A stretch of DNA of 64,000 bases from Vogesella sp. LIG4 (GCF_900090205.1 NZ_LT607802.1:216758-280757); one strand, 5' to 3'. Shown: positions 38,563 to 48,795, counted from the first letter of the stretch. Numbers and translations: made by a program. The notes: a model not told the origin generated them from the letters alone.

Positions 38563-40089
38563 ATGAGTACGGTAACGCCGGTTCTTCTGCTGATTCTTGA
38601 CGGTTTCGGCCACCGCCTGGAAGGCGACGACAACGCCATCCTGGCGGCCAACACCCCCAATATCGACAACCTGAAATCCCGCTACGCCTACGGTGTGATC
38701 GACGCCTCCGAAGGCTCGGTCGGCCTGCCCTCGGGCCAGTTCGGCAACTCCGAGGTGGGGCACCTGAATATCGGTGCCGGCCGCGTGGTGCAGCAGGACA
38801 TCAGCCGCATCGACTGCGACATCGAAAACGGCAGCTTCGGCAGCAACCCGGTACTGGCCGGCGCCATTGCCACCGCCCGCACCCAGGGCAGCACCCTGCA
38901 CATCATGGGCCTGATGTCCGATGGCGGCGTGCACAGCCACGAAAACCACATTTTTGCGCTGATCCGCGCCGCCGAAGCCGCCGGGGTTGGCCGCATCGCC
39001 ATCCACGCCTTCCTGGACGGCCGCGACACCCCGCCGCGCAGCGCCGAGACCTATCTGCAGCGCCTGGACGACGTGCTGGCCGCCTGCCCGCACGCCCGCG
39101 TGGCCACCGTCTGCGGCCGCTACTGGGCGATGGACCGCGACAAGCGCTGGGAGCGCATGGCTCCGGCCTGCAACGCCATCGTCGAAGGCGTGGGCGAATA
39201 CAGCGCCGCCAGCCCGCTGGCAGCACTTGCTGCCGCCTACGAGCGCGGTGAGAACGACGAATTCGTCAAGGCCACGGTGATTGGCGAGCCGCTGCCGATG
39301 CAGGACGGCGACGTGGTGGTGTTCATGAACTTCCGCGCCGACCGCGCGCGCCAGCTCACCAGCGCGCTGACCGACCCGGCCTTCGACGGCTTCGCGCTGC
39401 GCCAGCCGAAGTTTGCACAGTACGTGACGCTGACCAGCTACGGCGAAGCCTACAAGAACCCGGTGGCCTACGCGCCGCAGAAGATCAGCAACGGCCTGGG
39501 CGAGTACCTGTCCCAACTTGGCCTGAAGCAGCTGCGCATCGCCGAAACCGAGAAATACCCGCACGTCACCTACTTCTTCAACGGTGGCGAAGAGCAGGTC
39601 TACCCGGGCGAAGACCGCATCCTGGTAGCCTCGCCCAAGGTTGCCACCTACGACCTGCAGCCGGAGATGAGCGCGCCGGAAGTCACCGACAAGATCGTGG
39701 CCGCCATCGGCAGCAAGCAGTACGCCGCCATCATCTGCAACTACGCCAACTGCGACATGGTGGGCCACACCGGCGTGTTCGATGCCGCGGTGAAGGCGGT
39801 GGAAACGCTGGATAGCTGCGTACAGCGCTGCGTGGACGCCATGCTGGCCATCGGCGGCGAAGTGCTGATCACCGCCGACCACGGCAACTGCGAGCAGATG
39901 CACGACGAAGTCCATCACCAGGCGCACACCCAGCACACGCTGGAAAAAGTGCCGTTCCTGTACGTTGGCCGCAAGGCCGCCGTGGAACAGGGTGGCGCGC
40001 TGCGCGACATCTCCCCCAGCCTGCTGGCGATGATGGGTCTGCCACAACCGGCCGAAATGACCGGCCACTCGCTGATCGAATTCCAGTGA
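38563..40089 (+). CDS. gpmI: Phosphoglycerate mutase, 2,3-bisphosphoglycerate-independent
   Basis: Glycolytic and gluconeogenic enzyme interconverting 3- and 2-phosphoglycerate with a phosphoserine intermediate and two Mn ions. The 508 residues contain LLLILDGFGH (metal aspartate), GQFGNSEVGHLNIGAGR with catalytic Ser63, and the ITADHGNCEQM metal site. It overlaps the next gene, envC, by four bases (GTGA), an arrangement (gpmI-envC-ctpA) also found in enterobacteria. Confidence 0.97.
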   Translation: MSTVTPVLLLILDGFGHRLEGDDNAILAANTPNIDNLKSRYAYGVIDASEGSVGLPSGQFGNSEVGHLNIGAGRVVQQDISRIDCDIENGSFGSNPVLAGAIATARTQGSTLHIMGLMSDGGVHSHENHIFALIRAAEAAGVGRIAIHAFLDGRDTPPRSAETYLQRLDDVLAACPHARVATVCGRYWAMDRDKRWERMAPACNAIVEGVGEYSAASPLAALAAAYERGENDEFVKATVIGEPLPMQDGDVVVFMNFRADRARQLTSALTDPAFDGFALRQPKFAQYVTLTSYGEAYKNPVAYAPQKISNGLGEYLSQLGLKQLRIAETEKYPHVTYFFNGGEEQVYPGEDRILVASPKVATYDLQPEMSAPEVTDKIVAAIGSKQYAAIICNYANCDMVGHTGVFDAAVKAVETLDSCVQRCVDAMLAIGGEVLITADHGNCEQMHDEVHHQAHTQHTLEKVPFLYVGRKAAVEQGGALRDISPSLLAMMGLPQPAEMTGHSLIEFQ

Positions 40090-41396
40090 ACAAATTGTTG
40101 TTGCTCAGCCTGCTGGCAGCCGCGGCCACCCCCGCGCTTGCCGCAGGCAAACCACAGCCGGATCCTGCGCGCCCGCAGCAGGATCTGCAGGCTGTGCGCA
40201 AACAGATTTCCACCCTGCAGCAGGACATCGCCAAGAAGGAAGCCGTGCGCAAGCAGGCTGCCAGCGCGATTGCCGAATCGGAACAGGCGCTGGCGCAAAC
40301 GCACCAGGCACTGGCCGTGCTGGAGGAGAAAAAAGGCAACTCCAGCCAGCAGCTGGAGCAGTATCAGCAGGAACTGCAGGCGGTGCGCTTCAAGGTAGCG
40401 GCCACCCGCCAGCGCGTGGGCAAACTGCTGGCCAGCAACTACAAGCGCGGCCAGCACGACGCCATGGCGCTGATGCTGAACCAGGCCGACCCCAACCAGG
40501 CCGGCCGCGACCTCACCTACTACACCCATATCGCCCGCGCGCAGCAAAGCCTGATCGACAAGCTGAACGAGCAGGAAATCCAGCTGGCGGCGCTGACCCA
40601 GCGACTGGAAGACGAACTGGTGCGCCTGGGCCGCCTTTCCGCCGGCAAGGTGCAGGAAAAACGCCAGCTGCAGGCTGCCAAGAACCAGCAACTGGCGCAG
40701 GCCACCCAGCTGGACGCCAGCATCCGCGCGCAGCAGGGCCAGCTGGTGCAGCTCAAGGAAAACGAAAAACAGCTGTCGGTGCTGATCGAACGCATCAACG
40801 CCGAGCTGGAACGCCGCCGGCAGGAAGCCATCCGCCAGGCGGCGGAACGCAAGAAAGCACGTGAGCAAGCCGTACGCCTGGCAGCGGAAAAACACCGCCA
40901 GCAGGTAGCGGCGGCGAAAAAACAGGGCAAGGCACCGCCACCGGAACCGAAAACCCCGCCGCCAGTCGAAACCGTGGACGAAGTGGTGGATGGCAGCGCC
41001 AGCGGCAAGGCCTTCAAGAGCCTGCAGGGCAAGCTGAAACTGCCGGTGTCCGGCGAGCTCATCGGCCGCTTTGGCGCCCGCCGTGGCGAAGGCAATACCT
41101 GGAAAGGCATCTTCATCCACGCCGCGCCGGGCACACCGGTACGCGCCGTGGCCGACGGCAAGGTAGTTTATGCCGATACATTGCGCGGTTTCGGCAATGC
41201 GATGATCATAGATCATGGCGGCGGCTACCTTACCGTCTACACCGGCTTCGGCACCATGGTGCGCGGCCAGGGCGCCACCCTGCATGGCGGGGACGTACTG
41301 GGCACCGCCGGCAGCATGGACGGCGGCGAAACCGGCCTCTATTTTGAATTGCGCTACCTGGGCAGACCGATCAATCCGCTTTCCTGGGCGGGCTGA
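40086..41396 (+). CDS. envC: Murein hydrolase activator EnvC
   Basis: Periplasmic protein that activates cell-wall amidases at the division site. The 436 residues have a signal peptide (LLLLSLLAAAATPALA), a long coiled coil (about 25-270) and a C-terminal LytM domain (GRFGARRGEGNTWKGIFIHA, VVYADTLRGFGNAMIIDHGG). As in EnvC, the zinc ligands of active LytM enzymes are missing (GIFIHAAPG), so it should regulate rather than cut. The start is a GTG inside the gpmI stop. Confidence 0.93.
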   Translation: MNKLLLLSLLAAAATPALAAGKPQPDPARPQQDLQAVRKQISTLQQDIAKKEAVRKQAASAIAESEQALAQTHQALAVLEEKKGNSSQQLEQYQQELQAVRFKVAATRQRVGKLLASNYKRGQHDAMALMLNQADPNQAGRDLTYYTHIARAQQSLIDKLNEQEIQLAALTQRLEDELVRLGRLSAGKVQEKRQLQAAKNQQLAQATQLDASIRAQQGQLVQLKENEKQLSVLIERINAELERRRQEAIRQAAERKKAREQAVRLAAEKHRQQVAAAKKQGKAPPPEPKTPPPVETVDEVVDGSASGKAFKSLQGKLKLPVSGELIGRFGARRGEGNTWKGIFIHAAPGTPVRAVADGKVVYADTLRGFGNAMIIDHGGGYLTVYTGFGTMVRGQGATLHGGDVLGTAGSMDGGETGLYFELRYLGRPINPLSWAG

Positions 41397-41427
41397 CGGC
41401 ACGCAGACAACCAACGAGAACCAGATA

Positions 41428-42831
41428 ATGAATACACGCATTCGCAAGCTGACTCTGCTGACCACCGGCGCCATTCTCGGTGGCGCGCTCACCCTCAGCG
41501 TCCAGGCCTTTGCCGACAAGGGCGATGGCGTACTACCGCTGAGCGAGCTGCGCACCTTTGCCGAAGTGTTCGGCCGCATCAAGCAGGATTACGTTGAGCC
41601 GGTGGATGACAAGAAGCTGATCAACGAAGCGATCCGCGGCATGCTGTCCGGCCTTGACCCGCACTCCGACTATTTCGATCCCGAGGCATTCAAGGAATTC
41701 CGCGAAGGCACCCAGGGCGAATTCGGCGGCCTCGGCATCGAGATCAGCAGCGAGGACGGGCTGGTGAAAGTGGTATCGCCTATCGAGGACACCCCGGCGC
41801 AGAAGGCCGGCGTGAAGAGTGGCGACTTCATCATCAAGATCGACGACACCCCGGTACGCGGCCTGTCGCTGAACGATGCGGTGAAGAAAATGCGCGGCAA
41901 GCCGGGCACCAAGGTCACCATCACCATCGCGCGCAAGACCGAGGCCAAGCCCATCGTGCTGACGCTGACCCGCGCCGTGATCCAGACCAAGAGCGTGAAG
42001 TCGCGCATGCTGGAATCCGGCTTCGGCTACGTGCGCGTGGCACAGTTCCAGGATCACACCGTGGAGAACTTCGCCACCGCGCTGGAGGGGCTCTACAAGG
42101 AAAACAAGGCACCGCTGAACGGCCTGGTGCTGGACCTGCGTGACGACCCGGGCGGCCTGCTGACCGGCGCCGTGGGCGTTTCCGCCGCCTTCCTGCCCAA
42201 GGATGCGCTGGTGGTGTACACCGATGGCCGCGCCGCCGACTCCAAGATGCGCCTGTTCGCCGGCCAGTACAATCCGCGCGGCGGCAAGGATGTCTACGCC
42301 AAATCCCCGGCGGAACTGAAAACCGTGCCGCTGGTGGTACTGGTGAACGGCGGCTCCGCCTCGGCATCCGAAATCGTGGCCGGCGCGCTGCAGGACCACA
42401 AGCGCGCCATGATCGTGGGCACCCAGACCTTCGGCAAGGGCTCGGTACAGTCGGTACTGCCGCTGTCCAACGATGGCGGCATCAAGCTCACCACCGCGCG
42501 CTACTTCACGCCTAGCGGCCGTTCCATCCAGGCCAAGGGAATCGTGCCGGACATCGTGGCAGCAGACCCGAATGATGACAGCTCGGCCTTCCGCATCCGC
42601 GAAGCCGATCTGGACAAGCACCTGACCAACCCGAACGGCGGCGAGGAAGCACCGAGCAAGACCAACAGTAAACCGGCGGCGCCGCAGCCACAGCAGCCGG
42701 CCAAACCGGCGGCCAAGCCGGGTGAGGCCACCGACGCCAACGGCAAACCGGTGGTTGACACCCAACTGGAGCAGGCCTTGAATGTGCTCAAGGTGCAGAT
42801 GATCCTGCAGCAGAAGAAAAACCCGTCCTGA
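41428..42831 (+). CDS. ctpA: C-terminal processing peptidase, S41 family
   Basis: Periplasmic serine protease of 467 residues: signal peptide, N-terminal helical part, PDZ domain (about 95-170; GGLGIEISSEDGLVKVVSPI), and the S41 domain with the serine in VNGGSASASEIVAGAL and the lysine in GTQTFGKGSVQ. The C-terminus is rich in Pro, Ala and Lys. Following gpmI-envC it is likely part of a cell-envelope operon. It may trim penicillin-binding or murein-hydrolase proteins, by analogy. Confidence 0.94.
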   Translation: MNTRIRKLTLLTTGAILGGALTLSVQAFADKGDGVLPLSELRTFAEVFGRIKQDYVEPVDDKKLINEAIRGMLSGLDPHSDYFDPEAFKEFREGTQGEFGGLGIEISSEDGLVKVVSPIEDTPAQKAGVKSGDFIIKIDDTPVRGLSLNDAVKKMRGKPGTKVTITIARKTEAKPIVLTLTRAVIQTKSVKSRMLESGFGYVRVAQFQDHTVENFATALEGLYKENKAPLNGLVLDLRDDPGGLLTGAVGVSAAFLPKDALVVYTDGRAADSKMRLFAGQYNPRGGKDVYAKSPAELKTVPLVVLVNGGSASASEIVAGALQDHKRAMIVGTQTFGKGSVQSVLPLSNDGGIKLTTARYFTPSGRSIQAKGIVPDIVAADPNDDSSAFRIREADLDKHLTNPNGGEEAPSKTNSKPAAPQPQQPAKPAAKPGEATDANGKPVVDTQLEQALNVLKVQMILQQKKNPS

Positions 42832-42870
42832 CCCGCCTGCTGACATCGTGGCCGGCCCCGGAGGCCAGCC

Positions 42871-43164
42871 ATGATGTCGTCGGAACAGCGCAAATGCCGC
42901 ACCTTGTACCTGGCTGACCCGCAGCAGGTGGAACGTGCGGCATCGCTTTTGCGCCACGGCTTCGATATCCGGGTGCTGGCCATGCCGGAGCTGTCGCGGC
43001 TGATGCTGGTCTACGAGCTGCAGCCGCTGTGCAGCCTGGCGCGCATCCTGGCGCGGCTGGAGGCGGCGCGCATCGAGCTGGCCGGGCGCTGGTGGCAGCA
43101 GCTGCAGCAGCGGCTGATCTGCTACGGCGAAGCGGTACAGCTGCAGCAGCGGCAGGAACGCTGA
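42871..43164 (+). CDS. Uncharacterised 97-residue protein
   Basis: I do not recognise this protein. The start has GGAGG six bases upstream, so it is probably translated. Its predicted pattern (RTLYLADP strand, QQVERAASLLRHG helix, FDIRVLAMPELSRLMLVYEL strands, LARILARLEAARI helix) suggests a small ferredoxin-like alpha/beta fold, like heavy-metal-associated domains but without their CxxC. It lies between ctpA and argA. Function unknown. Confidence 0.6.
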   Translation: MMSSEQRKCRTLYLADPQQVERAASLLRHGFDIRVLAMPELSRLMLVYELQPLCSLARILARLEAARIELAGRWWQQLQQRLICYGEAVQLQQRQER

Positions 43165-43395
43165 GCGCCGGTTCGCGATCTGCTGTGCGTCGGCGATACC
43201 GCGTTCAGCATGCTTAATGAATGCGCATTTGCCCTGCGCAAGCTCCGCTTCCCCGGCCGTTTTCGCCCCCTCTCGCGCTGGCTCGCCAGCTCGTGAACGC
43301 ACGCAGAGGCCTTGCGGCCAACCCTGGCGGCCCCAAGAGCGCGGCATTCCTGCTAACCTTGCGCTTTTTCCGGCCTCTTTTGTCTGGAGCTGCGC

Positions 43396-44706
43396 ATGCT
43401 GCATCCCGAATTCGTGCTGGCCTTTCGCGAGGCTGCTCCCTACATCAATAACTTTCGCGGCAAGACCTTCGTGCTTGCCGTCAACGGCGAGTGCATCGCC
43501 CGCGGCAATCTGCATGGCCTGGCGCAGGACATCAACCTGCTGGTGAGCCTGGGGGTACGCGTGGTGCTGGTGCACGGCGCCCGCCCGCAGATCGATGAAC
43601 AGCTGCGCATCCGTGGCCTGCCGCGCCAGTTCCATAACGGCCGCCGCATCACCGATGCCGCCACGCTGGAGGCGGTCAAGGCCGCGGTAGGCGGCATGCG
43701 CCACGACCTGGAAGCCGTACTGTCGATGGGCATGCCCAATTCGCCGATGCACGGCGCCTGCCTGCACGTGGCCGGCGGCAACTTCGTCACCGCCCAGCCG
43801 CTGGGCGTCATCGACGGCGCCGACATGCAGTACAGCGGCCGGGTGCGCAAGATCGACACCGGCGCCATCAACAAGCGCCTGGATCAGGGCGAACTGGTGC
43901 TGATGTCGCTGATCGGCTATTCGCCCACCGGCGAAGCCTTCAACATGACCATGGAAGAAGTCGCCTGCCAGACCGCCATCGCGCTGAAGGCGGAAAAGCT
44001 GATCTTCATGGTGCAGAGCAATGGCCTGGTGGACAGCGACGGCGTACTGCACAGCGCCATCTCCGCCGAGCAGGCCGAGGCGATCCAGCAGCGCGGCGTG
44101 GACAGCGATGAAATCGCCGTCAGCCTGCCCTACGCCATCCGCGCCACCCGCGAAGGGGTTGGCCGCGCGCACCTGGTCAGCCATGCCGAGGATGGCGCGC
44201 TGCTGGTGGAGCTGTTCACCGACTACGGCACCGGCACCATGATCGCCCGCGACGCGCTGGTGAAAGTGCGCGAAGCCACCATCGACGACGTGGGCGACAT
44301 CATGGCGCTGATCCGCCCGCTGGAAGAACAGGGCATCCTGATCAAGCGCAGCCGCGAGCACTTCGAGATGCGCATCCGCCAGTACTTCGTGGTGGAGCAC
44401 GACGAGCGCATCTGCGGCTGCGTGGCGATGTTCCCGTTCCCGGACGAAGGCATGGCCGAGCTGGCCTGCCTGGCGGTAAGCCAGGAGCGGCGCAAGGGCG
44501 GCTTTGGCGACCTTCTGCTGGGGCACGTGGAAAAGCAGGCGCGGCTGCGCGGCCTGAAGAAACTGTTCATCCTCACCACCCAGACCGCGCACTGGTTCGT
44601 GGAGCGCGGCTTCAAGCCGTCCGAGATCGTGGACCTGCCGGCGTCGCGCAAGGAGCTGTACAACCACAACCGCCGCTCCAAGGTATTCATCAAATCGCTG
44701 GATTGA
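43396..44706 (+). CDS. argA: Amino-acid N-acetyltransferase (N-acetylglutamate synthase)
   Basis: First step of arginine synthesis, acetylating glutamate. The 436-residue protein has the acetylglutamate kinase-like domain (NFRGKTFVLAVNGECIA, GVRVVLVHGARPQIDEQL) and a C-terminal GNAT domain (VREATIDDVGDIMALIRPLE, LACLAVSQERRKGGFGDLLL). The kinase-like part usually binds arginine for feedback inhibition. It stands alone with a 230-base leader that shows only one copy of the TGCGGCCAAC word. Confidence 0.95.
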   Translation: MLHPEFVLAFREAAPYINNFRGKTFVLAVNGECIARGNLHGLAQDINLLVSLGVRVVLVHGARPQIDEQLRIRGLPRQFHNGRRITDAATLEAVKAAVGGMRHDLEAVLSMGMPNSPMHGACLHVAGGNFVTAQPLGVIDGADMQYSGRVRKIDTGAINKRLDQGELVLMSLIGYSPTGEAFNMTMEEVACQTAIALKAEKLIFMVQSNGLVDSDGVLHSAISAEQAEAIQQRGVDSDEIAVSLPYAIRATREGVGRAHLVSHAEDGALLVELFTDYGTGTMIARDALVKVREATIDDVGDIMALIRPLEEQGILIKRSREHFEMRIRQYFVVEHDERICGCVAMFPFPDEGMAELACLAVSQERRKGGFGDLLLGHVEKQARLRGLKKLFILTTQTAHWFVERGFKPSEIVDLPASRKELYNHNRRSKVFIKSLD

Positions 44707-44818
44707 ACCGTGGCGGACTTGACCGCCGACAGCCCATGCGGGCAGCAAGGTTGGTGACCCGTCATCGCTGTGTCACAATGACTGTCTACTGTGTCAGAAC
44801 TTTTGCAAGGAATGCATC

Positions 44819-45088
44819 ATGGCAAGAATGGTTAACTGTGTGAAACTCGGTCGCGAAGCTGAAGGCATGGATTTCCCGCCGCTGCCGGGCGCACTGGGCC
44901 AGCGCGTATTCGAAAACGTATCCAAGGAAGCCTGGCAGGGCTGGCTGCGTTACCAGACCATGCTGATCAACGAAAACCGCCTGAGCCTGGCCGACCAGCG
45001 TGCGCGCCAGTACCTGGCCGCCCAGCTGGAAGCCTACTTCTTCGGCCAGGGTGCCGACCAGGTAGCCGGCTTCACCCCGCAGCAGTAA
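44819..45088 (+). CDS. yggX: Probable Fe(2+)-trafficking protein YggX
   Basis: An 89-residue protein of the YggX family ([26 protein letters not shown]-like [39 protein letters not shown]) that protects iron-sulfur clusters against oxidants. Length and motifs match E. coli (91 residues). AAGGA precedes the start. It is followed by a GC-rich hairpin. Confidence 0.96.
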   Translation: MARMVNCVKLGREAEGMDFPPLPGALGQRVFENVSKEAWQGWLRYQTMLINENRLSLADQRARQYLAAQLEAYFFGQGADQVAGFTPQQ

Positions 45089-45150
45089 GGCGGCAGGCCT
45101 TCGCCAGCTGATGCCTACCGCAGCGCTGGCGAACAGCATCTCGATAGCAG

Positions 45151-45169
45151 GGCCCGGCACTGCCGGGCC
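45151..45169 (+). terminator. GC-rich hairpin after yggX
   Basis: GGCCCGGC (45151-45158) pairs with GCCGGGCC (45162-45169). No T-run follows, so it is a probable but unproven terminator. Confidence 0.5.
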
Positions 45170-45325
45170 TCGTTGTCAGGGGAATCGGAATCGCGCCCGG
45201 CTGTATGCAGCCGACTACCCGTCCCGCCCCGCCAGGGGCCGCGTTACGCTCGACTGGCGTCTCGGTAAGACCGTGCCTCACAGGAGGCTTTTTTTGCCGC
45301 TCACACTACCCGGACAGCATAAAAA

Positions 45326-47383
45326 ATGACCACGCCAAACGATAATCTGCTCAACCGCGAACTGGGCCTGATCGAATTCAACCGCCGCGTAATGGCACAG
45401 GCCGAGGAAGAGCGCCTGCCGCTGCTGGAGCGGCTGAAATTCCTGTGCATCGTGTCCTCCAACCTGGACGAATTCTACGAAGTGCGCGTGGCATGGTTGA
45501 AGGAAGCGGCCCAGCTCACCCCCAACCGCATCCTGGCCGACGGTCGTACCCCGGGCGAAGTGCTGGCGCACCTGTCCGATGCCGCGCACGACCTGGTACG
45601 CGAGCAGTATCGCCTGCTGCGCGAGGAAATCTTCCCGACGCTGCGCCAGCAGAACATCGTGTTCCTGCGCCGCAACGAGTGGGACCACGCGCACCGCGAG
45701 TGGGTGCGTGATTATTTCTTCCGCGAACTGATGCCCATCCTCACCCCGATCGGGCTGGACCCGTCGCATCCGTTCCCGCGGCTGTTGAACAAGAGCCTGA
45801 ACTTCATCGTCGAGCTGGAAGGCACCGATGCCTTCGGCCGCGAATCCGGCCTTGCCATTGTGCAGGCGCCGCGCATCCTGCCGCGGGTGATCAAGCTGCC
45901 GGCGGAGCTGTCCGGCGGCACCGCGGAAACCTTCGTATTCCTGTCCTCCATCCTGCACTCGCACGTGCACGAATTGTTCCCCGGCATGACGGTGAAGGGC
46001 TGCTACCAGTTCCGCGTCACCCGCGACAGCGAGCTGAACGTGGAAGACGAGGACGTGAAGAACCTGCGCACCGCGCTGCAGGGCGAATTGCGTCAGCGCC
46101 AGTTCGGCGACGCGGTGCGGCTGGAGATTGCCGACACCTGCCCGCAGCATGTGGAGGACTTCCTCACCGGCACGCTGAACCTCAGCAAGCAGGACGTATT
46201 CCGCGTCGATGGCCCGGTGAACCTGGTGCGCCTGATGCAGGTGCCGGACAAGGTGGAACGCCCGGACCTGAAGTTCGCGCCGTTCCTGCCCACCCTGCCG
46301 CGCCCGCTGGCCAACAAGGTGCCGCTGTTCGACGCCATGCGCCAGGAAGACATGCTGCTGCACCACCCGTTCCAGAGCTTCCAGCCGGTAATCGACCTGC
46401 TCAACGAAGCCGCCACCGACCCGGACGTGGTGGCGATCAAGATGACGGTGTACCGCACCGGCACCGACTCGGTGCTGATGGAATCGCTGATTGCCGCCGC
46501 CCGCGCCGGCAAGGAAGTGACCGTGGTGGTGGAGCTGATGGCGCGCTTCGACGAAGAAGCCAACATCAGCTGGGCCAACCGCCTGGAAGATGCCGGCGCC
46601 CACGTGGTGTTCGGTGTGTTCGGCTACAAGGTGCACGCCAAGATGCTGCTGGTGGTGCGCCGCGAGCAGGGCCGCCTCAAGCGCTACGTGCACCTGGGCA
46701 CCGGCAACTACCACCCGCGCACCGCCCGTCTGTACACCGACTTCGGCCTGCTGACCGCCAACGAGGAAATCGCCAGCGACGTCAACGACCTGTTCGTGCA
46801 GATCACCGGCCTGGGCCATGCCGGCGAGCTCAAGCACCTGTACCAGTCGCCGTTCACCCTCAACAACATGCTGATGAGCGCCATCGACCGCGAGATCCAG
46901 CATGCGCAGGAGGGCCGTCCGGCGCACATCATCGCCAAGATGAACGCGCTGCTGGAGCCGCAGGTGATCAGCGCGCTGTACCGCGCCAGCCAGGCCGGGG
47001 TGAAGATCCAGCTGATCATCCGCGGCGTGTGTGCATTGCGCCCCGGCGTGGAAGGGCTGTCGGAGAACATCACCGTGCGTTCCATCGTTGGCCGCTTCCT
47101 GGAGCACACCCGCGTGTTCTACTTCTTCAACGACAAGGCGGAAGACCTGTTCATCGCCAGCGCCGACTGGATGGGCCGCAACCTGTTCCGCCGCATCGAG
47201 ACCTGCGTGCCCATCCTGGATGCCAAGCTCAAACGCAAGGTGATCAAGGAAGGCCTGAAGATCTACCTGGAAGACAACGCCAATACCTGGGAAATGCAGT
47301 CGGACGGCAGCTACCGCCGCCGCGTGGCACGCGGCAGGGGCCGTTGCGCGCAGGAGATCCTGCTGCAGGAATACACCAGCTAG
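45326..47383 (+). CDS. ppk: Polyphosphate kinase 1
   Basis: Makes inorganic polyphosphate from ATP at the membrane. The 685 residues show the N domain (LLNRELGLIEFNRRVMAQAE, SSNLDEFYEVRVAWL), the head domain, and the PLD-like catalytic part with ARFDEEANISWANRLE, the autophosphorylated histidine in VFGVFGYKVHAKM, and HLGTGNYHPRTARLYTDFGL. Length is typical. It stands alone, without ppx next to it. Confidence 0.97.
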   Translation: MTTPNDNLLNRELGLIEFNRRVMAQAEEERLPLLERLKFLCIVSSNLDEFYEVRVAWLKEAAQLTPNRILADGRTPGEVLAHLSDAAHDLVREQYRLLREEIFPTLRQQNIVFLRRNEWDHAHREWVRDYFFRELMPILTPIGLDPSHPFPRLLNKSLNFIVELEGTDAFGRESGLAIVQAPRILPRVIKLPAELSGGTAETFVFLSSILHSHVHELFPGMTVKGCYQFRVTRDSELNVEDEDVKNLRTALQGELRQRQFGDAVRLEIADTCPQHVEDFLTGTLNLSKQDVFRVDGPVNLVRLMQVPDKVERPDLKFAPFLPTLPRPLANKVPLFDAMRQEDMLLHHPFQSFQPVIDLLNEAATDPDVVAIKMTVYRTGTDSVLMESLIAAARAGKEVTVVVELMARFDEEANISWANRLEDAGAHVVFGVFGYKVHAKMLLVVRREQGRLKRYVHLGTGNYHPRTARLYTDFGLLTANEEIASDVNDLFVQITGLGHAGELKHLYQSPFTLNNMLMSAIDREIQHAQEGRPAHIIAKMNALLEPQVISALYRASQAGVKIQLIIRGVCALRPGVEGLSENITVRSIVGRFLEHTRVFYFFNDKAEDLFIASADWMGRNLFRRIETCVPILDAKLKRKVIKEGLKIYLEDNANTWEMQSDGSYRRRVARGRGRCAQEILLQEYTS

Positions 47384-47476
47384 GATTGCCCCGAAGTTTG
47401 CAGCTGACACGGCGCGGGTGGAACTAATCCACCGGCGCCGTATTCTTTTCTGCCATCACCAATACGGGAGCGCACC

Positions 47477-47977
47477 ATGGCATGGCACTGGCTGGGCTAC
47501 ACCCTTGCTGTTTTGCTGATGCTGGGCGGCACGATCGCCACCCTCTACCCCACCCTGCCCGGGCTGTTGCTGCTGGGCAGCGGCATGTTGCTGGCGGCAT
47601 GGCTGGACAACTTCGCTCACGTCGGCATGTGGCCGCTGATCGCCATCGGCATGCTGGCACTGCTGGGCATGTTGATGGAAAGCCTCGCCGGCCTGCTTGG
47701 CGCACACAAGAGCGGCGCCAGCCGCCAGGCGCTGCTGGGCGCCGGCATCGGCGGGCTGGTCGGCATGTTCCTCGGGCTGTTCGGCGCCATCGTCGGCCCC
47801 ATCATCGGCGCCATGCTGGGCGAGTTGCGGGCGCGGCGTTCGCTGCCACAGGCCGGCAAGGTAGGCGTGGCGACCTTTCTTGGCTTCCTGGCCGGCACCG
47901 CGGTGAAGATCGCCTGTGCCTTTGCCATGCTGGCAGTGTTTGGCGGCGCGCTGATCTTCAGCGCCGCCAGTGCCTAG
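47477..47977 (+). CDS. DUF456 family membrane protein
   Basis: A 166-residue, strongly hydrophobic protein with about five helices and glycine-rich GAGIGGLVGMFLGLFGAIVG and GPIIGAMLGEL segments, the pattern of DUF456. No function is known to me. It converges on rluA. Confidence 0.78.
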   Translation: MAWHWLGYTLAVLLMLGGTIATLYPTLPGLLLLGSGMLLAAWLDNFAHVGMWPLIAIGMLALLGMLMESLAGLLGAHKSGASRQALLGAGIGGLVGMFLGLFGAIVGPIIGAMLGELRARRSLPQAGKVGVATFLGFLAGTAVKIACAFAMLAVFGGALIFSAASA

Positions 47978-47997
47978 GGAAACGGCTGGCGAGGCGG

Positions 47998-48666
47998 CTA
48001 GAACGGCGCCGGGCAGTGGATGTCCAACAACTCACCGCTCAGCGGATGCGGCAGCTGCAGCCGGCTGGCGTGCAGCATCAGCCGGGGCGCTGCGGCCAAC
48101 CCTTCCGGCGTGGCATACAGGCCATCGCCCAGTATCGGATGCCCCAGCGCCTGCATGTGTACCCGCAGCTGGTGCGTGCGCCCGGTATGCGGCACCAGCG
48201 CCACCCGGCTGCAAACGTTGGCCGCATCGTAGCCCAGCGCCTGCCAGTCGGTGCAGGCGCGCTTGCCCAGTTGCAGGCTCACAATCTGCCGCGGCCGGTT
48301 GGGCCAGTCGCAGATCAGCGGCAGCGTGATGCGGCCATCCCCTGCCAGGCGGCCAGACACCAGCGCGGTATAGGTCTTGTGCACCACGCGGCTGACGAAC
48401 AGCAGCGACAGCGCACGCTGCATGGCCGCGCCGCGCGCCAGCAGCAGGATACCGGAGGTGGCCATGTCCAGCCGGTGCACGATCAGCGCATCCGGAAACT
48501 CGCGCTGCGCGCGGGCGATCAGGCAGTCGGCAAAGCCCTCGCCGCGGCCGGGCACGCTGAGCAGGCCGGACGGCTTGTCCACCAGCAGCAGCGCCTCGTC
48601 GGCGTACAGCAGCCGCAGCCCCTCGTCCGGCGGCGGGTTGTAGTGATCCAGGGTATGCAGCGACAT
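47998..48666 (-). CDS. rluA: Pseudouridine synthase RluA
   Basis: Modifies uridines in 23S rRNA and tRNA. The 222 residues include LLLVDKPSGLLSVPGR, the catalytic HRLDMATSGILLLARG with its aspartate, and the GRTHQLRVHMQALGHPILGD block. The length and lack of an S4 domain fit the RluA branch (E. coli RluA 219) rather than RluC or RluD. Confidence 0.9.
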   Translation of the reverse strand: MSLHTLDHYNPPPDEGLRLLYADEALLLVDKPSGLLSVPGRGEGFADCLIARAQREFPDALIVHRLDMATSGILLLARGAAMQRALSLLFVSRVVHKTYTALVSGRLAGDGRITLPLICDWPNRPRQIVSLQLGKRACTDWQALGYDAANVCSRVALVPHTGRTHQLRVHMQALGHPILGDGLYATPEGLAAAPRLMLHASRLQLPHPLSGELLDIHCPAPF

Positions 48667-48795
48667 GGTGGCTTCGGTTGGAAAAACAGCCGGCGATTAT
48701 CGCGCAAGCGGCAGCTGTCCGTCATGTCACTTGAAAAGCGCGCCTGCCGCCAGCACTCTGTCATGACAAGCACCACCACAACAGCAGAGGACATC

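Noticed and set aside
41533..44748. A 1071-codon open frame on the minus strand across ctpA and argA
   Set aside because: It spans two well-supported genes and the gap between them; antisense artefact of third-position GC.
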